7,897 bases of DNA from contig QCQS01000040.1 of the NCBI GenBank assembly GCA_003212115.1, positions 1 through 7,897 of the forward strand. Reading direction: 5' to 3'. The translations under genes were made by a program, and so were the position numbers. Below the pieces are notes generated by a model that did no database searches, had not been told where the DNA came from, and worked only from the letters and a program-made list of their open reading frames with translations. Source of the stretch: Prochlorococcus sp. AG-455-E15 (lineage in GTDB: Bacteria; Cyanobacteriota; Cyanobacteriia; PCC-6307; Cyanobiaceae). This document shows, piece by piece, positions 1 through 5,525 of the stretch. How positions within the stretch are numbered: position 1 is the stretch's first letter; each line of letters starts with the position of its first letter.

Positions 1-453
1 TCCTCTACATATAATCACCCACGGGGAAAAATACTTTTTTGAATCATATATATTCTTCATTTTATTATTATCAAATGCAGAATATTCTTTCTTAATACTA
101 CCTAAACTTGAACAATATTTTTCAAGATATTGACTTTCTTGAATTAAAGGTTGATAATCAAGTATTGCTAATAACTTTTGAGAAGTTCCAAACCATAAAA
201 TATCAGCACCTAAAATAGGCAATTCACTATCAAAATTAGGATATGCGACCGTATTAAACACTTGCAGTTTTTTGCCACCATCTAATCTTGTTATTCGCCA
301 CTTTCTATATTCGGGAGATGAAAAAAGCCAATTTTTAATAATATATTTTGAGTCTTCATTGTGATGTTCTTTGAATTCACTAGATATTTGTACTTCATGT
401 CCATTTAATTCATCAATATTGGTTTTAAGGTAATCAACTAATGAATCAAACAT
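1..453 (-). CDS. pebA: 15,16-dihydrobiliverdin:ferredoxin oxidoreductase PebA, N-terminal 151 residues (3' end outside window)
   Basis: Ferredoxin-dependent bilin reductase that reduces biliverdin IXalpha at the 15,16 double bond to 15,16-dihydrobiliverdin, which PebB then converts to phycoerythrobilin. The open frame runs from ATG at 451-453 to the window edge with no stop. The N-terminus [20 protein letters not shown] is one I recognise as the Prochlorococcus PebA type. Family-typical segments follow: [20 protein letters not shown] (about residues 47-66), [20 protein letters not shown] (69-88) with Asp84 in the position of the conserved central-sheet aspartate that takes part in bilin protonation, and [13 protein letters not shown] at the cut edge. 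About 60 percent of a usual ~235-residue protein is present. Its start lies 5 bp after the ho1 stop codon, so the two are surely co-transcribed and probably translationally coupled; only a weak GAGACC purine stretch precedes the start. PebB and PcyA are alternatives within the family, but the N-terminus and the position behind ho1 favour PebA. Confidence 0.93.
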   Translation of the reverse strand, partial: MFDSLVDYLKTNIDELNGHEVQISSEFKEHHNEDSKYIIKNWLFSSPEYRKWRITRLDGGKKLQVFNTVAYPNFDSELPILGADILWFGTSQKLLAILDYQPLIQESQYLEKYCSSLGSIKKEYSAFDNNKMKNIYDSKKYFSPWVIICRG

Positions 454-458
454 AAATA

Positions 459-1169
459 TTAGGTCTCGGTACTTCCTTTCCTAACTTTTTTTGTAATGTA
501 ATTAAATACAATCTTGCCTAAAACAGCAATCAAGTTCCCTTCAAGCTCCTTAAACATTTTCATATTGTAAGTAAAAGCTTGATTAGCTTCATCAATAATT
601 TCATCAGCCGTCTTTTGATTTATTGGAAGTTGATTCAAAGTAAGGGAATATTCTTCCTTGAATTTCTTTTCATCAGCGATTAATTCAAACTCATAAAAAT
701 TTAAACCATCATTTCCCTGCAAATTTAATGCTTTTTTAGCGATCCTTTTCAAGATTTGCCCCCCAGATAAATCTCCTATATAGCGAGTGTAGTGGTGACC
801 AACTAAGAGCTCTGGTGAATTTTTAGCGACCTCTCGGATTCTTTCAACATATTCTTTTGCTGAATGAGAAATATTAATTTCATTCTTCCAGTTAGCACCA
901 AAATAAAATTTAAGATCATTTACAAGAGTTTCTTTCCTGAATAATGATTTAAAACCTATAGGTTTTATTACGGGATGTTCCTCTTTGACCAGTCTTTCAA
1001 TTTCTTCTTCCATAGCTTCATAAACAAAATATAAATCACTAATTAATTTTCTATAAGATTTTTTTTCAACAACTCCTTTTAAAAAACAAGCCACAAAGCC
1101 AGTATTTTCTGCCATAGTATGGGATTTTTTTGTCCCTTCTCTTAATTGTCCTGCAAGAGCAACTGCCAT
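459..1169 (-). CDS. ho1: Heme oxygenase (biliverdin-producing), HO-1 type
   Basis: Oxidative opening of heme to biliverdin IXalpha, CO and Fe2+ using reduced ferredoxin; a soluble cytosolic enzyme and the committed step to bilins. At 236 residues it has normal cyanobacterial length. His17 in [12 protein letters not shown] is the proximal heme ligand, and the distal-helix signature [20 protein letters not shown] (residues 124-143) holds the flexible glycines Gly132, Gly136 and Gly137 that allow O2 to bind. The protein is complete from ATG to TAA with no lost motif. It sits 5 bp upstream of pebA, giving the substrate-to-product order ho1-pebA, and 57 bp downstream of an uncharacterised gene on the same strand. 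That 57-bp leader has no clear Shine-Dalgarno but holds a TGTA-N7-TACA palindrome. Also annotated pbsA. Cyanophages carry ho1 too, but the chromosomal neighbours argue against phage origin. Confidence 0.96.
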   Translation of the reverse strand: MAVALAGQLREGTKKSHTMAENTGFVACFLKGVVEKKSYRKLISDLYFVYEAMEEEIERLVKEEHPVIKPIGFKSLFRKETLVNDLKFYFGANWKNEINISHSAKEYVERIREVAKNSPELLVGHHYTRYIGDLSGGQILKRIAKKALNLQGNDGLNFYEFELIADEKKFKEEYSLTLNQLPINQKTADEIIDEANQAFTYNMKMFKELEGNLIAVLGKIVFNYITKKVRKGSTET

Positions 1170-1192
1170 ATATTTTGAATTATTTTTGTAAG

Positions 1193-1207
1193 TGTATTTA
1201 ATCTACA
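1193..1207. promoter_or_regulatory. TGTA-N7-TACA palindrome in the ho1 leader
   Basis: Perfect 4+4 inverted repeat TGTATTTAATCTACA about 24-38 bp upstream of the ho1 start codon. It resembles an NtcA box (GTA-N8-TAC) but its spacer is one base short, which normally disfavours NtcA. On the minus strand a TACACT that could serve as a -10 element overlaps the ho1-proximal arm. It could be a regulator site or chance in AT-rich DNA; the call rests on sequence alone. Confidence 0.2.
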
Positions 1208-1226
1208 AGGAAAATACATAAAACAG

Positions 1227-1658
1227 CTAATTTTTGTTACCAGCGGATGTTGTAGAGAATAGCTTATAAAGTTCTTTACAAACCAAATACAGGTTATCTG
1301 TTTGTTCCTTTTGCGGTAGATGAGTACCAGTCATTTCCCAATCACCGATGGTAGCCACTCTCCATCTCTCGGAGGGAACAATCATACCTCGCATTATTAT
1401 TCCCAACAATTTCGGAACTCTGCCATTATTATCATTTTCAATTCTTAATTGTAAAAGTATTGCTCTACATTCAATAAGAGGACTCCACCCAGGGAAATGA
1501 AACGCAAAATCAATAGTATCTTGCATGGATTCATTATTGGAATTGTCCCAGGGACTAAAGTTTACGCTTGCATCTGGAAAATATTTCCGAAACAAAGCTG
1601 CAGTGGAAGCAATTTTATTAGCTATTTCAACATTACTTACATTTGAACTCGCATTCAT
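1227..1658 (-). CDS. Uncharacterised 143-aa protein upstream of ho1-pebA
   Basis: I do not recognise a named family. The protein is soluble in appearance, with no signal peptide or membrane segment. Residues 10-30 look helical (EIANKIASTAALFRKYF). The central part is rich in tryptophan and hydrophobic residues: FHFPGWSPLIECRAILLQLR (53-72), then GIIMRGMIVPSERWRVATIG (86-105) and DWEMTG (106-111), followed by a probable C-terminal helix (NLYLVCKELYKLF, 122-134) and a polar tail. Four tryptophans (37, 58, 99, 107) in 143 residues and clear sequence complexity argue for a real folded protein, as does the absence of any better frame. It starts at ATG 1656-1658 in the divergent region facing icd, ends with TAG, and lies 57 bp upstream of ho1 on the same strand, so it may be the first gene of a bilin transcription unit. 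No bilin- or heme-binding motif is visible and the link to ho1 is positional only. Confidence 0.8.
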   Translation of the reverse strand: MNASSNVSNVEIANKIASTAALFRKYFPDASVNFSPWDNSNNESMQDTIDFAFHFPGWSPLIECRAILLQLRIENDNNGRVPKLLGIIMRGMIVPSERWRVATIGDWEMTGTHLPQKEQTDNLYLVCKELYKLFSTTSAGNKN

Positions 1659-1765
1659 AAGTAGCTGAGTATTTTTTTGAAAATGACATAATTTGCTTTA
1701 CCTTGCTTATTAAATACTTTTTCTTTTAATAAAGATGTTGAAATGCTGATCAATAAACTATTCGC

Positions 1766-1785
1766 TATTCACATTTGAATAATAA
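1766..1785 (+). promoter_or_regulatory. Candidate icd promoter region with TATTCA-CATT-TGAATA inverted repeat
   Basis: In the 210-bp divergent intergenic region, a 6+6 bp inverted repeat at 1766-1781 runs into TAATAA (1780-1785), a plausible -10 hexamer for icd; transcription from there would give a leader of roughly 75 nt. No convincing -35 is seen, which is common in Prochlorococcus promoters. No GTA-N8-TAC NtcA site was found between 1659 and 1868. The repeat could be an operator overlapping the -10, but repeats this short also arise by chance in AT-rich sequence. Confidence 0.2.
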
Positions 1786-1805
1786 ATTTCTAGGTTTTAA
1801 AGAAA

Positions 1806-1849
1806 ATAACTCATCGCAAATTACAATACGAGGAACTTCAATGAGTTAT
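1806..1849 (+). promoter_or_regulatory. Inverted repeat (possible leader hairpin) at the icd 5' end
   Basis: ATAACTCAT (1806-1814) is the exact reverse complement of ATGAGTTAT (1841-1849). Folded as RNA this gives a 9-bp stem with a 26-nt loop. The right arm contains the start codon of a short leader ORF, and the loop carries its Shine-Dalgarno AGGA (1831-1834). The stem has only two G:C pairs and a large loop, so its stability is marginal; it could hide the leader-ORF start codon and so influence icd translation. Inverted repeats of this size are expected a few times by chance in an AT-rich window, so the position is the main argument. Confidence 0.35.
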
Positions 1850-1882
1850 CTTTTATTAATTCAATGCTATGCCAAAATTTGA
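1841..1882 (+). CDS. Short leader ORF (13 codons) overlapping the icd start
   Basis: ATG at 1841 opens MSYLLLIQCYAKI and stops with TGA at 1880-1882, 9 codon-lengths past its overlap with the icd ATG at 1869, in a different frame. It has the better initiation signal of the two: AGGA (1831-1834) six bases before its ATG, whereas the 20 bases before the icd ATG are AT-rich with no Shine-Dalgarno. Ribosomes ending at TGA would stop 9 bases beyond the icd start codon, close enough for backward re-initiation. This makes a translational-coupling leader peptide plausible. The alternative is that the ATG is fortuitous and icd initiates without a Shine-Dalgarno, as many cyanobacterial genes do. No function for the peptide itself is implied. 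Confidence 0.3.
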   Translation: MSYLLLIQCYAKI

Positions 1883-3293
1883 AAAATTAACTTTACCTAA
1901 TGAAGGCGAGATAATAACTTTTAATCAAGGCAACCCTAATGTTCCTAATAATCCAATTGTCCCATTTATTAGGGGTGATGGTACTGGAGTTGATATTTGG
2001 CCTGCAACTCAAATCGTTCTTGATTCAGCTATTAAAAAAAGCTATGGAGATGAAAGAAAAATTAATTGGTTTAAAGTCTATGCAGGCGATGAAGCTTGTG
2101 AACTTTATGGAACTTATAACTACCTACCTCAAGATACTATTGAAGCAATCAAACACTTTGGTGTTGCCATCAAAGGTCCTTTAACGACTCCCATCGGTGG
2201 AGGTATTAGATCTCTTAATGTTGCATTAAGACAAATTTTTGATTTATATAGCTGTGTTAGACCATGCAAATATTATTCAGGAACTCCAAGCCCTCACAAA
2301 AATCCTCAAAATTTAGACGTTATTGTTTATAGAGAAAATACCGAGGATATCTATATGGGAATTGAATGGGAAGCTGAAGATAATAATTGTCTTGAATTAA
2401 TTAATCACTTAAATAACGTTGTCATACCAAAAAGTAAAAATTTAAAAAATAGATCTATACCCGACGGATCAGGTATTGGAATAAAACCAGTGAGTAAATC
2501 TGGTAGCCAAAGGCATATTAGAAAAGCTATCGAACATGCCAAAAGATTATCAGGAGATAAAAGGCATGTAACTCTTGTACATAAAGGGAATATTATGAAA
2601 TATACAGAAGGTGCATTTAGAGATTGGGGATATGAATTAGCAGTAAATGAATTTAGAGAAGATTGCATTACAGAAAGAGAAAGCTGGATTTTAGATAATA
2701 TTCAAAAAAATCCAGAAATTACAATTGAAAATAATGCTCGAAAAATTGAACCAGGTTTTGACAAGCTTACAAATAACAAAAAAGCATTCATTTGCGAAGA
2801 AATTAAAGAAGTTATTGCATCAATATCAAATTCTCACGGCGATGAAAAATGGAAAGAACTTATTCTGGTTGATGATCGGATAGCTGATAGTATATTTCAA
2901 CAAATTCAAACTAGACCTCAAGAATATTCAATTCTTGCAACCTTAAATCTCAATGGAGACTATGTTTCTGATGCAGCTGCAGCAATTGTTGGTGGCCTAG
3001 GTATGGCTCCTGGTGCAAATATTGGAGATAATGCAGCAATTTTCGAAGCTACGCACGGTACTGCGCCAAAACATGCAGGCTTAAATAAAATTAATCCAGG
3101 CTCAGTAATTCTTAGTGGTGTAATGATGCTTGAATATTTTGGTTGGAATGAGGCAGCTAACTTAATTACTAATGGTTTAAGTAAGGCAATAGAGCAAAAA
3201 AAAGTCACCTATGATCTAGCACGCTTAATGGAACCAAAAGTAGAACCCTTATCCTGCAGCAGTTTTGCTGAAGAAATTATCTCAAATTTTTAA
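1869..3293 (+). CDS. icd: NADP-dependent isocitrate dehydrogenase
   Basis: Oxidative decarboxylation of isocitrate to 2-oxoglutarate with NADPH formation; in cyanobacteria it supplies the carbon skeleton for ammonium assimilation and the 2-oxoglutarate nitrogen signal. The 474 residues hold the full catalytic set by alignment from memory to E. coli Icd: Ser115, Asn117, Arg121, Arg131 and Arg155 (isocitrate binding), Tyr162 and Lys239 (catalysis), Asp340, Asp364 and Asp368 (metal). Lys401, Tyr448 and Arg452 match the NADP-phosphate contacts; the E. coli Tyr345 position is His402. Between Lys239 and Asp340 there are about 48 more residues than in E. coli, an insertion (roughly 275-328) known from cyanobacterial enzymes. 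ATG 1869 is the only usable start, since TAA at 1857-1859 closes the frame upstream. No Shine-Dalgarno precedes it, but a leader ORF overlaps it. The gene is divergent from the 143-aa gene and convergent with the DUF1537 kinase, 2 bp apart. Confidence 0.97.
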   Translation: MPKFEKLTLPNEGEIITFNQGNPNVPNNPIVPFIRGDGTGVDIWPATQIVLDSAIKKSYGDERKINWFKVYAGDEACELYGTYNYLPQDTIEAIKHFGVAIKGPLTTPIGGGIRSLNVALRQIFDLYSCVRPCKYYSGTPSPHKNPQNLDVIVYRENTEDIYMGIEWEAEDNNCLELINHLNNVVIPKSKNLKNRSIPDGSGIGIKPVSKSGSQRHIRKAIEHAKRLSGDKRHVTLVHKGNIMKYTEGAFRDWGYELAVNEFREDCITERESWILDNIQKNPEITIENNARKIEPGFDKLTNNKKAFICEEIKEVIASISNSHGDEKWKELILVDDRIADSIFQQIQTRPQEYSILATLNLNGDYVSDAAAAIVGGLGMAPGANIGDNAAIFEATHGTAPKHAGLNKINPGSVILSGVMMLEYFGWNEAANLITNGLSKAIEQKKVTYDLARLMEPKVEPLSCSSFAEEIISNF

Positions 3294-3304
3294 TTTTAAA
3301 AATT
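3285..3304. terminator. A+T-only near-palindrome over the convergent icd/kinase stop codons
   Basis: Two 9-bp arms AATTTTTAA and TTAAAAATT are separated by TT, and both stop codons (3291-3293 plus, 3296-3298 minus) lie inside. As RNA it can form a 7-bp A-U stem with a 6-nt loop; on the plus strand ATTTTTATTTT follows. It is the only candidate terminator between the convergent genes. An all-A-U stem is weak, so efficient intrinsic termination is doubtful. Confidence 0.3.
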
Positions 3305-4645
3305 ATTTTTATTTTCAAAAACTTTCCAAATTTTAAACAGTGAATCTTTGGTGCCAATATTTCCAGGATGAGTAACAATAGGAAGTTTTTTGCCATTTTT
3401 TAGATTGTAAGTCACCACTGAAATGCCAGTTAAAATTTGTCCTTCAAGATAAACAGAATCTGCATTAAATCCTTTACTAAGAATCAAATTTGTTGTTATT
3501 CCACCTTTTGAAATCAAATATCCTATTTCATACTTCAAATCTGCGACCAATTCAGCAATAAAACAAGCAAGTAAATTATAAAAATTAAATAGTTCAGAAG
3601 CATCTAAAGACAAAAATTTTCTTGAAGTAAACAAAACAGGAGTTTTGCCTTTCTCAAAAGAAAATCTAATTTCTTTCAAAAATTTATTTTTAAACAAATA
3701 CCTTCGTTTCTGATTGTTATTTGATGAAGTAATTTTAAAGAATTCAAAAACATCTAATTCAACTGGATTGCAATTACTTATTTCTAATAAATTATTCAAT
3801 TGTATTGTTGAAAGTTCTACATAAGATCCAACAATTATCAGTCCTGGAAGAAAACTCTTTTCTTTATTTCTTATTCTTAAATTAGAGAAAAATATTTCAC
3901 TCTGAGAGACACTTTTTTTCTCAGAAATTGAACTTATAAAACTTGCTGCAGTTCGAAAAAGGAATTTTTTTTGTTTAATTAATTTTTTAATTACTAAAGA
4001 AAATTTTTTTAGTTGAGAATAATTTTCTACATCTACAACTATATGTTTATTATTCTTCAAGTTCTCTAATGTTTTAAAAACTTTATTATTTTCTTCATCA
4101 TTTAGCATTTCGATATCTGACAATAAAAGATTTTGAATATCTTCAAAATTTATTTTCGATTTACTCTGCTGAAATAAAAGATTCTTTACGTTACTTGTCT
4201 CATATCCAAAAATTTTATCTTTTGCAAAAATTGTTTGACTAATAGGAGTTTTATCAACAAAATGAGATCCATTAATTGTTAATCTTTTACCCTCTATGAA
4301 AGCTGGAATATGGAAAGTAGCATCAAAAGGACCTAAGCAACTATTTAGAGCAATTGGCTCTAAAAAGTTATGTCCTCGAAGAGTAGAGTCTCCTCTACTT
4401 ATAAAAACAATTTCTTCTTCATAGGCTTGAGAAGTAATTACAGTCTTAAGATTTTTGCAAATTTCCTCTATTGTTAATTTCGCATCATTTTCCGATAGTG
4501 ACCTTGTGTTAGCCAAAATGAAAAATAAATTAGATTTAGATTCAAAACCTTTAACTAAAGTTGAGCAGTCCCACTTAAGCAGTAATAAACAATCGTGAAC
4601 AGTTTGAGAGCCTGTAGGATCATCATCTATAACGACAAATTTCAT
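3296..4645 (-). CDS. DUF1537 / four-carbon acid sugar kinase family protein
   Basis: A two-domain ATP-dependent kinase of the family that includes threonate/erythronate kinases (OtnK, LtnK, DtnK); the substrate here is unknown. The N-terminal substrate-binding domain shows DDDPTGSQTVHD (7-18), SRGDSTLRGH (83-92), PAFIEGKRLTINGSHFV (114-130) and the TPISQTIFAKDKIFGY segment (133-148). The C-terminal nucleotide-binding domain starts near GLIIVGSYVELST (268-280) and contains the glycine-rich SKGGITT (379-385), GQILTGISV (402-410) and PIVTHPGNIGTKDSL (422-436). The 449-residue length is normal and both domains look intact, so it is probably active. The DDDPTG and SKGGIT variants mark a subgroup whose substrates are less well known than the threonate kinases. 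It starts 13 bp after the mutarotase stop and is the last gene of the block. It is the most AT-rich gene here, rich in Lys, Asn and Phe between the motifs. The usual partners (PdxA2- or LtnD-type dehydrogenase, OtnC-type aldolase) are absent from the window. Confidence 0.87.
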   Translation of the reverse strand: MKFVVIDDDPTGSQTVHDCLLLLKWDCSTLVKGFESKSNLFFILANTRSLSENDAKLTIEEICKNLKTVITSQAYEEEIVFISRGDSTLRGHNFLEPIALNSCLGPFDATFHIPAFIEGKRLTINGSHFVDKTPISQTIFAKDKIFGYETSNVKNLLFQQSKSKINFEDIQNLLLSDIEMLNDEENNKVFKTLENLKNNKHIVVDVENYSQLKKFSLVIKKLIKQKKFLFRTAASFISSISEKKSVSQSEIFFSNLRIRNKEKSFLPGLIIVGSYVELSTIQLNNLLEISNCNPVELDVFEFFKITSSNNNQKRRYLFKNKFLKEIRFSFEKGKTPVLFTSRKFLSLDASELFNFYNLLACFIAELVADLKYEIGYLISKGGITTNLILSKGFNADSVYLEGQILTGISVVTYNLKNGKKLPIVTHPGNIGTKDSLFKIWKVFENKNNF

Positions 4646-4658
4646 AAGTATTGCAAAA

Positions 4659-5513
4659 TTACTTTAGAGATTTTATTTTTATTGAGGCATTTAACCTTTT
4701 GCTATCATTTGAAGGAATCATAATGTTTCTAAATCCATCAACAAAAGAATTTCGGGGACTTGTCCAAGGTTCGAGACATATCATTCTTCTTGGAGGATCA
4801 CTCCAAATAACGCCTAAATCAAAAGGATATGGATGATTTAAAGTTACCTCTCTTTTAAAAATCTTATCTCGAAAAGAGCTTTTACCAGAAGTATACATAA
4901 GTAGATCAACTCCTAAATTAATTTTGTTTAATTCATCCAAAGTATTACTTATATTATTTCTTTCTTGATCCTGACAATTAAGTGGATTATCGATAAACTC
5001 TAAATTTTTGAAATCTGAAATATTAAAATAAGGATGCAAACCAAAATTTATAGGCATAGCAAAATCTGTTTTGTTATGGACTGTAATTTCAAATTCTAAA
5101 AAATTAATTTTTAAGGTAACTTCTATTTTCAGTTCGAAATCGAAAGGATAATATTTTTTGGTTTGTTTAGAAGCATTTAAGAATAAGCTTAAAAATTTTT
5201 CATTTTCATTGAAGGAGTATTGCCATTGCGAATCCCTAGCGAAACCATGTTGCGGTAATTGCAAATAACCATTTCCAAATATTGAACTAGAGGTATTGAG
5301 ATTTCCACAAATTGGAAACAAGATTGGAATACCTCCCCTTATACTTTTTGTCTTGTCCATAAATCTTGTTTCATCGAAATAAAGTATCTCATTACCATCC
5401 GAAACCCAATTTGTGATAACGCCTCCTCTTTCAGGACAAAATTTAATGTAATTATTTTTATCTAATTGAAAGACAAAAATTCCTTGGTCCTTATTAGATA
5501 ATTTGATTTGCAC
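4659..5513 (-). CDS. Aldose 1-epimerase / galactose-mutarotase-like protein
   Basis: A mutarotase-superfamily beta-sandwich protein, expected to interconvert alpha and beta anomers of a hexose or hexose phosphate in the cytosol. Family landmarks are GGVITNWVSDGNEILYFDE (30-48), SIRGGIPILFPICGNL (57-72) with Arg59, LPQHGFARDSQW (86-97) with His89, NFGLHPYFNIS (156-166) with His160, and CLEPWTSPRNSF (246-257) with Glu248; the two histidines and the glutamate fit the catalytic set. At 284 residues it is complete and lacks a signal peptide. The RGGIPILFP motif resembles the YeaD-like hexose-6-phosphate mutarotase branch, so a phosphosugar substrate is possible. The start is GTG (5511-5513): no ATG occurs before codon 52, and AGG at 5522-5524 sits eight bases upstream. 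It follows the hydrolase stop by 9 bp in the same frame and precedes the kinase by 13 bp. Confidence 0.88.
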   Translation of the reverse strand: MQIKLSNKDQGIFVFQLDKNNYIKFCPERGGVITNWVSDGNEILYFDETRFMDKTKSIRGGIPILFPICGNLNTSSSIFGNGYLQLPQHGFARDSQWQYSFNENEKFLSLFLNASKQTKKYYPFDFELKIEVTLKINFLEFEITVHNKTDFAMPINFGLHPYFNISDFKNLEFIDNPLNCQDQERNNISNTLDELNKINLGVDLLMYTSGKSSFRDKIFKREVTLNHPYPFDLGVIWSDPPRRMICLEPWTSPRNSFVDGFRNIMIPSNDSKRLNASIKIKSLK

Positions 5514-5521
5514 AACTGTTA

Positions 5522-5525
5522 CCTA
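5522..5525 (-). promoter_or_regulatory. Ribosome binding site that supports the GTG start of the mutarotase gene
   Basis: On the minus strand TAGG includes the TAG stop of the hydrolase gene and supplies AGG eight bases before GTG 5513. The stop codon and the Shine-Dalgarno thus share bases, an arrangement that fits termination-coupled initiation. Confidence 0.4.

Noticed and set aside
1741..1868. Possible glutamine riboswitch (glnA or Downstream-peptide motif) before icd, suggested by the short ORF and the nitrogen link
   Set aside because: The conserved core (CGTTCA ... GGACGGAAGTAGG type) and the three-way junction were not found; only a single simple hairpin is visible.
1659..1868. NtcA binding site for icd
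   Set aside because: No GTA-N8-TAC or close variant with both half-sites was found in the divergent region.
1939..3208. Open frames inside icd (plus 1939-2184; minus 2405-2668 and 2960-3208)
   Set aside because: They lie wholly within a highly conserved enzyme gene in other frames, with no recognisable domain.
4766..4784. GGTTCGAGAC, similar to a tRNA T-arm
   Set aside because: It falls in the conserved TSPRN codons of the mutarotase, and no acceptor stem, anticodon arm or D-arm can be built around it.
4651..4836. A 61-codon plus-strand frame at the kinase/mutarotase junction
   Set aside because: Antisense to the conserved C-terminus of the mutarotase (LEPWTSPRNSF); no ribosome binding site and no family resemblance.
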